In this document: piece by piece, positions 11,883 to 23,638 of the stretch
How the letters are laid out: each line of letters starts with the position of its first letter
How positions within the stretch are numbered: the first letter of the stretch is position 1
From: Tamarix chinensis
Lineage: Eukaryota > Streptophyta > Magnoliopsida > Caryophyllales > Tamaricaceae
Direction of reading: 5' to 3'
Length of the DNA stretch: 64,000 nt
NCBI GenBank assembly: GCA_030549775.1
Contig: CM060178.1
Coordinates: 69,554,896 to 69,618,895 of the forward strand
Program-made: the position numbers and the translations under genes
Notes under the pieces: model-generated
What the model saw: only the letters and a program-made list of their open reading frames with translations
The model's database searches: none
Told to the model about the DNA's origin: nothing

Positions 11883-12340
11883 TTCCCGGTCAAACCATTT
11901 CCTTTTCCATGCCATCATTTACTACACCTTTGTGCACCGCATCGCTTGACTCCCAGCAACCTCTTCAGATTCCGTCTCTATGTCAGCATCGGCATCATGT
12001 TTCTGGCTAACCGGCCAGCTTCCAGGCCACCACGCATTGCCGGTGGTTCGAAATCTTCTATAGTGCATGAATGGTGTAATGTCCTCCCTTAAATATCCAA
12101 CCTCACCGACTCAATGTTGCGCTTCATTCTAGGCGTAAAGATTAGAACTTTGCAGCTTTCTAGCGTGGCAGAACTAAGGTTACAATTATCCGTTGAGATA
12201 ACTTTACCCCACTAGCTCCCAATTGCACGCAGGTTGCGTAAGGCCAAGCATGGAAAGTGATCCTATGACAAGCGAGCCAAGCTTTCCTTCACACTGTTAT
12301 TGCTTCTTTGAGCCATGCGGAGATATGGACGTACTGATGG
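11883..12340 (-). pseudogene. LINE ORF1 DUF4283-like remnant
   Basis: Minus strand. An L-LRNLRAIGS-WGK-IS-D segment is followed by KVLIFTPRMKRNIESVRLDI, similar to the plant LINE ORF1 DUF4283 region (F--IGE-WG--L-ID then A--LI-T). Stops and frameshifts are present. It runs on leftwards into the ORF1 linker after removal of the hAT insert. Confidence 0.5.
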
Positions 12341-12384
12341 AAAAATAAGAGCAATATACCCAAGAAAACAAAATTAATCAATAT

Positions 12385-15300
12385 TATAATACCCAAAATT
12401 TTATAACTTTAATTTTGAACGTTTAATCTTTTATCTAAAAATCTAATCCTTAAATAATAACTTAATTATTTTTATTAATCATTAATCTGCAAACCTAGAT
12501 AAAATATTTAATAAATTTATCCAAATAATTCTATATTTTCCTTTTTTTTATTTATTTCACTTTAAACCGACAATTTTATCCGATTTATTTTCCTAATTGG
12601 ATACCCTAAGTCTAGATAAATTAATATTATCTTAAACCTAAATTTAACCTAATTCTAATTCTAACCCTAAAATTTCTTTCTTTTCCTTTTTTCTCTTTTT
12701 CTTTCTTTTCTCTTTTTATTTTTCTTCTCCTTTCTTTCCTTCCCTCTTGGCATGCGCCTTGATCCCAACCACTTCTTTTTTCTTTTTCTTTTTGTCTTTC
12801 ATTCCTTCTCTCCCTGGCCTGCTTAGCCCAACCCATCACCCCTTCTTATTTTCTTCTCCTGCCTTTGTCTTCTTTTTGCTTTCTCTTTTCCCTATCCCTT
12901 TCTAACCAAATAGAACCTTACCCATGCCCCCCTTCTTCACTTCCTTTTGCACCCAAACAACCCCTGATGCCCCTCTGCACCCCTACCCATGCATGCACGC
13001 GTCCTTCTCTCCTTTCTTAGCCAAACCCAACCTACCCTCTCCCTCACTCATGCCTTTCCTTTCCTTTCCCTTTCTACACCATCCCGCACCTCTGCATTCC
13101 CTGCCTTTGCTTTTATTATCCCTTCACCTCGTGACCAACACTACAACCATCCAGCTCCCTATGCATTTCCTCAACCAAGTAGCACCTCGTGACCAACACC
13201 ACAACCACCCAGCTCCATATGCATTTCCTCAACTAAGTAGCACCTCTACCCCTTATCCCCTACATTTCTCCTAGACTTCCCCAACCATTTATCAACCTTG
13301 GCCTCATGTCTCCACTACACTCCGACATCGTCTAATACCCTTCTTCTTCTTCCTACCCTCCATTTCATGAGCCCCCCCATTTGGACCATCACCTAGCACC
13401 ACCACTCATCCCTACATGCGCCTCACCACCTTTAGCTCCCATCCCCTACGTAGCCACAACACCACCTTCCTCTTCTTATTGCATGCACCGACTCACCTCC
13501 TTCACCATGTCCTTCGCAGCCACCAACCCAACACATTCCAACCCACGCCTCACCACCTCACAGCAGTGCCACCCCAAGCTCATACCTCCCTTCTTCTTCT
13601 CCATCCCCTACCTTTGTTTTCTCTGCCCTACACTCCATCATCCATGTGTGACTCCTTACTATTGCCCATCCCTTCTACAGACTTCCAGCCTCCTCACGCC
13701 ACTAGCACCATCACCAAGCCAACCACCCTCAACCCCATTTTCCCTTGCCTACAACCCACACACCCCATCCGATCTTCTACACCTTTTTCCCCTATAGCCC
13801 TTCAAACCACATTGCACCAACACCATACCACCACTAATGCCTCCGTTGTAGTGCCCCCTACCATTGCCTCAACATAACCAACCTTATCATCCTCCTTGTA
13901 GAACCATCTAGTAGCCAACTAATTCTTCCTTCGAGCCCTTATCTTCCCTCATTTCTTCTCCTTTATCCTTTCTCTATTCTATCCACAAACTCCCCCAACA
14001 CTAGCCGCCATAAGCTCCATCACCATGTCAACCACCAGCTAGCCTTATTGTCACCTCTACCTAACCTACCAATCCACCCCCAAAGCCACCTTCTGCCTTG
14101 CCTACAACGTGAGATCCTTTTTAAAATTTTATACCCTTTTTAATGTAAGGACATTTCATAATTTTATATTTCATAAATAATTATACACACACACAAAAAT
14201 ATATTATTTTACTTGTTAAATATTAATTTGATAATTGTGGTATTATTTTTAGGTATGAAATTTTGATTAGTGGTGGCTTATCATTTTAGTAGGTCACCCT
14301 ATAAATTGTGCTTTGGTTGAAAATCAACTAACTTTTATAGTATACTAAAATGATAGATATTGCATGATAACATATTATACTTTCGCTGTATAAATTGTGT
14401 AAATCATGTTGGTTACATTGTAATTCTTATATTCTCCAAAAATATGAGATATCACTTGATAGTACATTAGAGTTTTTGATCTATAAATTATATTAGTTAT
14501 ATTCGTTACGTTGTAATTATTGTCAGAAAATGTTAGCATGAAATTTGGTGAAATGGATGATGTTAACATGTATAAATTATTATTGTGTACAAAGTACGCT
14601 AAAATGGGTTTCATGCCAGAAATAAATTATATATGTTATGTATGACCAAATGTGATAGATTGAACATGCCTAAGTGTATTGTGACATTAATATTATTATT
14701 GTATGCCCTAATAGAAATTTGGTTACTTTTAGCATATTGTGATCTTTACTCCGGTAAGAATGTTGAGTATGCATTAATTATTGTTAAGTATGGGAGTATT
14801 TGGTTTGGAGTTTTAGAAACACATGTTAAGATTTTTCATGCTAAACCATTTGTAAGGATACTTGTCGTAGTCTAAGATTTTTGGTTGCTAAATTACTATG
14901 TATGAATTTGTGTTATACCATGATATTGTTATCATGTGATTAAATGTATCGTTGTTAATGCTATGATATAAGATTTGATAGTATATGGTAGAAAATAAGT
15001 AAGTGGAGGTTATGCGATATCATTATTAATTCTATGGGAAAAACCCTCGGCGTGATACATGGTTGTAATATGGTTGAATGAGACATGATAAGTGGGGAAA
15101 TGAGTATAATAAGATATATGATGATAATAGAGGCTTTTGGAAATAATGTTACCATAAAATATAAGATCTTTATGAAATACGGACTTTTGTTATCGGTAAG
15201 GGTATTTTAGTCAATAAGGGATTAAAATGGGAATCATGATATTTTAATGTGTTATATTATTAAAAATATGCTAAGGATTTTATTGCAAGTGGTTAAAGTA

Positions 15301-17085
15301 TTTGTGAATGACCTAAGATTAATAAAGTATGAGAATGATCCAATTTGGGAATGATAACCCTAAAACAAAGACTATTATCAAAAGTGTGAAACAGTAGAGT
15401 TAGTCCATGATGTTATAATATGTAGTTAATATTAGTGTTTTGGGAATATATTTTGAATTTGGTGATCATATGGTCCTTACAGAAAAAATTTACTACGTAC
15501 TTATAAAATTAGGGTTTATAATCCCTATTAACAGTAACTCTTGAGATAGGGTTATTATCACATGTGTAAGACGTTAGAGTTAGGCCTTGAAATTTGATAA
15601 TGATGAGATTTGGGTAAAGTTAACTAATTTTGGTGGATAAAAGAGTAATGGAAGAGGAGTTATGACTAAAATGTGAAATTAGGGTTTCTTGAGAATATAA
15701 GGGTCATAATCCTAGAGAATGACCTTATGATCTTTGTGATGTGCCTTACGTGCTTTAAGTGTATTGTGTACCTTTCAAATAAATCATGAATAATACATTC
15801 ATTATTTAAAGTGAACTATCAAGTGAGTCATGCCGAGGTGTTTTATAGGTTCGTTCTACCAAACGATAATAGTAGTTTAGGAGCATTTTATCCTGAGAGG
15901 TACATCAGTCTGCTCCACCAAATTAAAAATAGTGGGGCCCTAAAATAAATGTGAAAGATAATAGGATTTGAGATAAGTAACCTAATGGATAATATATTAA
16001 GGATTTAAAGTGCAAAAGTATGCGAGTTAGGACCGAGGTGTTGGGTCTGTTCTACTAGACGATAATAGTGACTCAGGTCTGTTGTCATTGAGAGGTGCTT
16101 TAGACCATTCCACCGGTTTAAGAATAGTGGCTTAGGAGCTTTTTATCTCGAGAGGTGTTAGGTTTTTTTCCCTCAAATGATAATAGTGGCTCAGGTGTGT
16201 TGCCTTGAGAGGTACTTCAAACCATTCCATCAATTTAAGAATAATGGAGTCCTTGAACTCAATATAAATAAATACAAATAAAAATAATTATTGTTGAATC
16301 AAAATGATTATGGGATTGGTTGGTATTATCCTTTGAGCCCTACCTATTATATCATGGATATTAAAGTATGAGATATATTTTGAAGGTTATGGTTATTGTG
16401 GTGAGATTGATTCTAATCAGTATTACATATAGCACCTTTGGTATGCTTGGTTGGCAAGTTTTATTGTGTTATAAGTCAACGAGTGTATGAAATATGTGGT
16501 TTTCGTAATATTTGTTTCTCTAACGTGATTATCATATTTTGATCATCACATTTATATAAACAAATGTTTTATACCATGTATACATTTTATGTGTTCCATG
16601 TAAGCTTTTCAAATTAATTTTGTATAATGGGTTGCTTAGCACTGTTGTACTGAATGATTCCTTTCATGAGCTCTTGATTATTCACTAGGCAGTGTTCTTT
16701 GCAGATTAGGTTGCAAGATTAGTTGAAGGCTAGTATCTGGGTTAAAAGTTTAGGGCTATCTGGTGTTTTTCTCAGTATCTTTTAATCCAGACGATTCTAT
16801 ACTCTTATGTTCTTATATATATTTTCACTAAATTTTGTAACAATAGATAGTTGGTTTTATTTGGTATGATGTTAATTTGCTTTGACTCTCTCCCTACTAG
16901 GATTTTATAATTGTGTTATTAAATTAAGTGGAATAGCATTTTTAGCCTTAGCACTTGGTATAAGAATGGTAGAAGAAACCATACTTGTACCAAGTGTGGG
17001 GGTAACACCTCAAGTTTTATTAGTTAGCTTTTGTAATTAGCTATTTAAACAAAAAAAATCAGTTTGGAAATTTGGGGGTGTTACA
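12385..17085 (+). repeat. Long gypsy LTR (4.7 kb), probable solo LTR
   Basis: The ends are TATAATACCCAAAATTT and AAATTTGGGGGTGTTACA, a near-perfect inverted pair typical of gypsy LTRs starting TGTAACACCC. AATAT before and GATAT after suggest a 5-bp duplication with one change. Inside are a pyrimidine-rich leader (12640-14110), AT-rich DNA, and an array of six degenerate TCTACC-N-ATAATAGTGG units at 15848-16250. The same architecture, in reverse orientation, is found at 54946-60027. The Pro/Ser/Thr-rich open frames at 12924-13877 are composition effects. No internal region of the same element adjoins it, and the sequences flanking left and right belong to different elements, so a rearranged junction is possible. 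Confidence 0.65.
15848..16250 (+). repeat. LTR-internal array, six degenerate units
   Basis: Six copies of a motif approximating GTTCYACCRRAYGATAATAGTG recur with alternating spacing (roughly 50-100 bp), separated by CTGAGAGGTRCWTCAG-like spacers. They correspond to the reverse complement of the units at 55631-56215. Confidence 0.65.
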
Positions 17086-18180
17086 GATATGTACATGGCC
17101 TAATCCCTGGACATCACATATGCTAGAGTAGTGTTGCTAAAGAATTTTTAGCCCAACATTGCAGGATAGTCATCAAGATTTATCATTATGAAGTCCATCT
17201 TCTTCTTCTTCTAGTCACCTCTAATCTTGATGGGCACATTCCAGGTGATCCCATTATTGGTTATGGGCTAAAGTTCATTTCCTTGATGCTGGACACATTC
17301 TCTTCAATTATTAACTTGTGCTTCTAAGCTAACACTAGTGACATGAAGTTGTTGGTGACCCTTGCATCCAGTAGTGTTATGATTGGTTTGCCATATACAT
17401 CCATATCCACATATGTCATCCCTTCACCTTGTTTTCCTTTAGGGACTAACTGCATGGTTCCCCTACATCATGGATCCTCCTCCTCGGACTCCTCAAACCT
17501 CTTGAATATTAAAAATGCAAGTTCCCCCCTTTATAGGCATTCCCTAGCAAAATGTAGTTTACATAAGAAACAATTTGAGTTTCTCTTATTACGTCCTTCT
17601 CTAGAATCTCATTTTCCTTTATCCTTCCACTAGTGTTGGCCATGGTCACCATTTGACTTCTTATCCTGATAATAATTTCTTAGGTTCTTAGTATATCTAC
17701 CACCTTAGAAGCCTCTGTGGCATTCCCTTGCAGCACGTACCTCTTATATCTCATCATATCCTCCTGTATAGTAGGAACTTCCTTAGATAGCTTCTAACTT
17801 TAACATAGTTTGATGTATCACACCTTTAAATAGGACCATTTCTTCATTCACTACCTTGGTGTTATCCTCCATCATGTTCACGAATTTATCTTGGATCGCC
17901 TTAAAGTTTCCATTCAACTTGGAATCAATGCTAATTACGTCATTAAGGTCCTCCCTTATATCCTTGATCTTTCCCATGTGCTCCTCTACCTTCACTGCCC
18001 TAGCTTTAAGTCTGATGAGGAAATTCTTATACATTCCCAAATTCCCTTCTACAAGTGTGCATCCACAATAGTGCTAATATCAGTGTTGTTGTTTGCTATA
18101 CTACTCCTTTTCAAATGTTACCCTATGTAACTAGCTTGGCTGACATGTAGTTCCTCTTGAACAGGATACCTACCAGCGGT
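17086..18180 (-). pseudogene. Ty3/gypsy gag-protease remnant
   Basis: Minus strand. A coiled-coil-like N-terminal gag segment (18040-17783, KIKDIREDLNDVISIDSKLN and further) is followed by W--YKRYVLQGNATEASKV, a CCHC-like NCFLCKLHFARECL near 17575-17530, and a degraded aspartic protease site (LLDARVTNNFMS, family D-(S/A)-G-(A/S)-T-H-N-F) near 17350. The capsid core is mostly missing, so there is an internal deletion. The protease runs into the LTR boundary at 17085. Confidence 0.6.
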
Positions 18181-18527
18181 CATGGCCTAACATTCCCTAT
18201 ATAGATTCATGTGGCACTTGTTTAATCACAACCCTTGGGTAAGGTTAAATTAAGCCGGTCTAACTCAAATTAATGACAATTTAAGAGTGCAAGTAGTATG
18301 AAACACAATAGAATTGTGAAGAAGGAATCTTTATATTACAACAGAATATGTATAATGGTAGAGGGTTTACAGCACTTGGGGTATCTTGGATGGTGAGAGC
18401 TAATGGAGTGCACCTTTATATATAGTCGAGGTCCCCTTAGCCCCTTCTTTAGAAAAATATGTTCTAAAATTTCCACACAATACAAGATAAGTCTAGATAT
18501 TTCTCTTTTGTATTATTATACCATCAT
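18181..18527 (-). promoter_or_regulatory. Presumed gypsy 5' LTR with TATA box
   Basis: Upstream of the gag remnant, the minus strand has CTATATATAAAGG (about 18413-18425), a good plant TATA box. It lies in AT-rich sequence as expected of an LTR promoter. The outer LTR end and a second copy are not visible, so the assignment rests on position. Confidence 0.4.
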
Positions 18528-18979
18528 TAAGGATGATAATATGATGGGTTTTATTCGACAGATATGTAAATAGATATGGATACATAAATAGAGGAAATGA
18601 ACAAATATCCATCAAGTTTTGGTATAGATACATGTAAGGGATCCTAAAATTAATTTGTACATGCCTTCATATCTATACTCGTTCCGGTATCTGTTTACTC
18701 TATAAAAAATTGTTTCATTACAAGTCATTATGTAACATTCAATATATTTTCTAAAAGTGAAAATAGAATTAAACACAAACAATCTACGTAACTAATTCTA
18801 GCATTGAACAATTTTTAATTTAAATTCGATGGATACGTAAATAGATATGGATAAAAGGATATGTAGAACGGAAAAAAAATTATTTGGATTTGGATATAGA
18901 TATGGGTATATGTTTTCTTATTGGATTTAGTTAACGGATAAGGAACACCTGATCCATACTCAACCCATTACCATCTTTA
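18528..18979. mobile_element. hAT-type MITE, 452 bp
   Basis: The left end TAAGGATGATAAT and right end (reversed TAAAGATGGTAATGGG) form an imperfect inverted pair. Flanking 8-mers ACCATCAT (18520-18527) and ACCATCTC (18980-18987) match at 6 of 8. GATATGGATA-type words fill the interior. No coding capacity. Confidence 0.65.
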
Positions 18980-19289
18980 ACCATCTCCCTACACTTAAGA
19001 ATTTAGAACATTCCCTTAAAATATCTCTCATGTACAAAAATGCTTTAGAACATTCCACTTTCTTATCTTTTATTTTACAATATTCTAGATTATTTCATAC
19101 CTATCTAGGAATCAATAGAATCTTCTACAACACACCAGAGAATCCTAGAGTGTGTTATATATCTTTGATACTTTATTACCAAATTTAGTGTTATGAAAAC
19201 ATGTAGCTCAGTCATGATTTGAAGTTATCACTAGGTGACAAGTAGCTTAGCAAAAGCACTATTGTTGCGCCATTGCCTCCAACACATAC
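18980..19289. other. Spacer, no gene
   Basis: AT-rich sequence between the MITE and the LINE ORF1 fragment; nothing recognisable. Confidence 0.4.
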
Positions 19290-19763
19290 TACTACCTTAA
19301 CCATCCCCTCGGGTCCTTCATCATATCCTCTTTATCCTCCATTTCAGAGAATATCAGCAAATGATGGTAACCTCCCAAGCTCCATACAGATATCCCCATT
19401 GTCCCTTGTGCTGCTATTTGGAGTTCAATCATTGGTGGGAAAGAAGGGCCTTTAGCTTGTCCCAGAACGCTCTTACGCAACCATACCCTGTTTTCCTCAC
19501 TAGCCTTTCCTCATAGGGCCAACGAGTTGGAGTTGGTTCCAATCTCGCTACTCGCTTCACCTATCTTGGTGCTAGCACTCACTTGGTTTATGATCGCCTC
19601 CTTCTTCCTCGTGGTTACCTTCCTATATGATTTCCCATCCCTAAACAATGGAAAAAATGATTTTCTATGCTGAGATGTACCCATTAGCCTCTGTGAAATT
19701 ATCATCCCTTTGGATTCTCGTTGGTATCTTGCATGTTGCACCTTTATGAGTCTCCCCTCTAGT
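19290..19763 (-). pseudogene. LINE ORF1 fragment: RRM end and DUF4283-like part
   Basis: Minus strand. GRLIKVQHARYQRESKG closes an RRM fold (family GR-L-V--A-Y-R). Downstream, WLRKSVLGQAKGP and ISVWSLGGYHHLLIFSEMED match the DUF4283-like domain (W---S-VG-LK, then LGG---LLTF-S-E). A stop lies between the parts at about 19512. RRM plus DUF4283 is a layout known from plant L1-type ORF1 proteins, which bind the element RNA. It continues right of 20469 after the LTR insertion. Confidence 0.55.
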
Positions 19764-20469
19764 TGTTGGATAATTGTAAAATAACTAGTATTTTTGCTCT
19801 TGTTGTTGGTTTTTCCTTATCCCACAATAGTGGAAAGGTTTTTTTTTATTTAAAAAAATTTATATATCCTTCTTTCCACCTTGGCATTTGAGTTATTAAT
19901 ATAAGCTTAATTACATGGGTGGTTGTAGATCAGGCCCAACATTCTTTTTGTTGAAAACTTATTATTATTATTATTTAGTCTTTTACTTTTTACTTAGTCT
20001 TCCTTAACGGTTACACTTTTATTGCACTATTTTTTATTGACTCTTTCCTATTTTGAACGTATAAATACATGCATTTATTGCATCATTGGTGGACCGATTC
20101 AAAAGGAAGCGGTGGATGTGGGTAAGATTTTTTATACTCTATATATACTATATTATTTTATTCGGTAAAGGACATAATACAATAGAGCAATATTTCTAAT
20201 ATTTCTTTCTCTATTTTCAAATACATTTACTAGGTAAAGTTTTGTGATCTCCATAATCTTCAATCTTGAGTATAAGAGATCGGAGAGTCGTTGTGTTAAC
20301 CTTGGAGGCGAACCAGCTTTACAGAATTATACCGGAGGCCCAACTGTAATTCTCTTTAGGGAAGCATTTTATTCGTGTTACAACATCTTTTGATAATTAT
20401 TTTTGTAGCTTAATTTCAATTCATATATTTACCTCGTAAATGCTATTACTACATATATATTTTCCAACA
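19764..20469 (+). repeat. Copia-like solo LTR, 706 bp
   Basis: Ends TGTTGGATAATT and TTTTCCAACA form a perfect 7-bp TGTTGGA/TCCAACA pair, common for copia LTRs. Flanks CTAGT and CCAGT match at 4 of 5 as the target duplication. A TATA box (TATAAATAC, about 20060) lies in the interior. There is no primer site or pol sequence on either side, so it is solo. The LINE RRM frame resumes across the insertion. Superfamily is inferred from length and termini only. Confidence 0.6.
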
Positions 20470-20637
20470 CCAGTCAATGCTCATTTTTCCTCTAGTATGC
20501 AACTAGTATGGATTGTTCTTCTTGACATTTAATATCCTTGAATCTAACGAACACCAACCAGTATGGATTGTTCTTCTTAACCTTTTACGGTACAAACACA
20601 TCGACAACTCGACCATAAGCTTGGAAAAGTTTTCTTA
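20470..20637 (-). pseudogene. LINE ORF1 RRM N-terminal part
   Basis: Minus strand KLFQAYGRVVDVFVP, then NPYWLVFVRFKDI, are the RNP2-side and RNP1-side strands of an RRM (family LF--YG-V-DVFVP, FGFVRF). It ends exactly where the Harbinger element begins. A short local duplication (AGTATGGATTGTTCTTCTT at 20508 and 20563) interrupts it. Confidence 0.5.
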
Positions 20638-21395
20638 GAGTACCCACAACAAAGGAGGAGAAAAAAACTCAATACACTTTTAAATTTAAAAATTGTTTTT
20701 TTTACCTCTTTTAAACTCTAACTATACAACAAAGACCCAATAATAAAAGTACTAAAATATACTATCTTATCAATCTATACCTCACGACAAACAATTAAAA
20801 TATTTACTTAATTAATTATATTATTAATTAAAAGCTAATTTCTGTTATTAAGAAGAATATTTTTTAATTTTAATAAAATGATAAAATTATAATTTTTTTC
20901 ATTTACACATATTAATATATTTTTATCATTTTAATTAATTATAAAGTTAATTCTCTTCTCGAAAATATTTGTATAATATTAATATTAATATTAAATATTT
21001 AAATAAAAAATTAATATTTTAATATTTTTAATTTATGTTGTTTTGGTTTAAAAAAATTTTATTTTACATTTTAAATGTTTAAGAAATTCCTAAAATACCC
21101 TTAATGACTATTTTTCCTCCAACGGATCTTTGTTTACATAAATTATCATTTTAATAAAAATTCATATTTTTAATTAAAAGAGTACAACATAAAATATTTT
21201 ACTGGTATAACAACAATGATTACAATAAAACATGAAATTACATAATCAAAGTAGAGCAATGATTCTCTAAAAATTGAAATTACATAGTCGAAACACAACA
21301 ATAATTTAAAGATAGTGCAGCAATATAACTGAAAGTATAATAACAAATATTATTTTAGTTTCTACCGGGACCAAAATGTTGCCAAATATACTTGA

Positions 21396-23101
21396 TCAAA
21401 TCCAATAATAACAGATGATGATAATCTCTATCTCGAACATAGATAATATTTCGAATATATTGTCCATGCTCCACTGTACACTCACAAAATATGGCTCATC
21501 TTCATCACTTTGATTAAACTGAGACATATTAGCCACAAGTAAATATGTTTCAAGCTCATATTCAACAATCATGTTATTTAATATAATGTAGGCATTCATA
21601 ATATTACTCAATGTTTGTACTTCCCAAAATCGTGCTAGATCTCATATAACAGCAAATCGTGCTTGCAAAACTCTAAATGCACGCTCAGCATCCTTCCTAA
21701 CTAACTATTGTACTTGAGCAAATAGTATATTCTTCTCAACTTGTAGAGACGTATAAATTGGATGAATGTAACCCATGGTGGATAGATACCATCTATGAGA
21801 TAGTAGCCTAAATTATATTGGTTGCCATTAGAGCTATTAACAAGCCTAGACAAGCTAAACTACGATAGTCTTAAGCTTGACTCATTTACTAAACGAGCCT
21901 AAAAATAAAGCTTGAGCTTGGCTTGTTTATAAACGAGTTGAGCTATTAACGAGTTGAGTTGAGCTTTTCACGAGCTGACTCGTGAGCTTTGGTGGTAAAC
22001 AAACTGAGCTCATAAAATTTTACACTATCAACAAGCTTGAGCCCAAATTTATTATGCTCAAGCTTGATTCATTTAATAATCGAGCCAAGATCGAACCTAA
22101 TTTTTAAGTTCATTTAGCTAAATAAGTGAGCTGAGTCTTTAATGAGCCGAGCCCAAAAAGCTTACAAGCCGGCTTGGTTTATCAACATCCCTGATTACTA
22201 TTAACTGTAAATGCTACATGTGGAGCATTATCATTGTAAATATCATCAAATACAGGAGATCGATCAAGGACATTAATATCGTTACACGAACCAGAAGTAC
22301 CAAAATATGCATGCCAAATCTATAGATCATATGAAGCGATAGCTTCAAGAACGACCATCGGCTTCCCATGTTCTCGAGCATACTGACCTTGCCAACCAAT
22401 TGGATAATTATTCCACTTCCAATGCATACAATCGGTGCTACCAATCATACATAGAACCCACACTGCTCATTCACATAAAGTAACTATTGGAGGTCTGATT
22501 GGTTCGGCCTCCTCAAGTATTCTCCTTCAAAAACATTTATCACACCTTCAGTGAACTTCTCAACATATTCTCTTGTTGTGGTTTCTCCAAGACACACATA
22601 TTCATCACAACTATCAGCTGACATTCCATATGCCAACATTTGCAAACCAGCTGTGCATTTTTGCAACGGTGATAAACCATGCCTCCCTAATGCTTCAAAT
22701 CTATGAGTCCCTGATGCTTCAAATCTCTAAGTAAAGCATGAAGTTTGGTTACCTAAAGCTTCCAATATACAAAGGAAAACATGTCTCCTCATTTGAAATC
22801 TACGATAAAATTGTGCATCCGTGTAAGTTGGATTCTGAGAAAAGTAGTCAGCATACAAGCGATTATGGCCACCTTGACGATCCCTATTTATGTACATATG
22901 TTTCTTGACTCTTCTTCATGGCTGTGCATATTGTGAAAGCTCTTGTGTTAACTCCTATTGGTGGCGTAATTTATTTTCAAGGTTGAATATGTAATCATTG
23001 ACCTTTTGGACTATTTCGTTTTCTATGTTGTTGGTTGTATTGTACTCTTTATCATATGATGAAGAACTTGATGAAAAATGTGTGGATGAGCTGGAAGACA
23101 T
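21396..23101 (-). pseudogene. Harbinger DDE transposase (Plant_tran family) pseudogene
   Basis: It starts at ATG 23101 with a Ser-rich leader. The helix-turn-helix-like region includes LQKCTAGLQMLAYGMSAD, DEYVCLGETTTREYVEKF and VINVFEGEYLRRPNQSDLQ. The nuclease core has STDCMHWKWNNYPIGWQGQY (first D) and then HAYFGTSGSCNDINVLDRSP, with N-D-INVLDRSP as the second catalytic Asp region. The frame is broken by a hAT insert at 22193-21829, then continues NQYNLGYYLIDGIYPPWVTF and VRKDAERAFRVLQARFAVI (third catalytic Glu region: ERAF) and SNIMNAYIILNNMIVE to about 21400. Several stops and frameshifts remain. The order and spacing match the PF04827 group closely. Confidence 0.82.
21829..22193. mobile_element. 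hAT-type MITE nested in the Harbinger transposase
   Basis: The left end TAGAGCTATTAACAAGCC and the right end reversed, CAGGGATGTTGATAAACC, are an 18-bp imperfect inverted pair fitting the hAT terminus pattern YARNG. Flanking 8-mers GTTGCCAT (21821-21828) and ATTACTAT (22194-22201) differ only by three transitions. The interior is rich in CGAGCTTGAGC / GAGCTCG-type words, shared with the element at 31185-31431. Confidence 0.75.
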
Positions 23102-23638
23102 GTTTTTCTTAATTCTTTGTGAAACTTGATGGTAGGTAAGAATAGATAGTGGTAGATGGCTTAGGTTGTTGGACTAACTTCATGTCAAATATATAGAGCT
23201 TGCAGATTTTGTAATAATATAGATTATAAATAATGTGTTGGATAAAGACAAAGGTAAAAATGTGCCTACAACATTGGTGTTCTGATGCATTGGATAAAAA
23301 CAAGGCATACAATATGCTTACAATAATGTATATTCTTACCTAAAAAATATATCACAAATAATGTGTTAGGTAAAGACAAAGACAACCCATGTGCAGACAC
23401 TATTGGTGTTCTGATAACTAAAAGATTAATGATCCTTTGGAATACAACACATTATTTTGGAACACAAAATAAATAGAAAAGTACTTTGGAACACAAAAAA
23501 AGCGTAAAAATTAAACAAAATCTAGTACATAAAGTTAAAATGCGGATACCTAAAACATTACTTTAGAATACAACATAAATGCATAAAACTTACAATAACA
23601 TAATAAAAATACATAAGAGCATTAATCACAAGTCTTCC

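Noticed and set aside
12924..13877. Overlapping Pro/Thr/Ser-rich frames of 116-153 codons on the plus strand
   Set aside because: Same pyrimidine-rich LTR leader in the related LTR. Codon composition follows base composition, and frames overlap each other.
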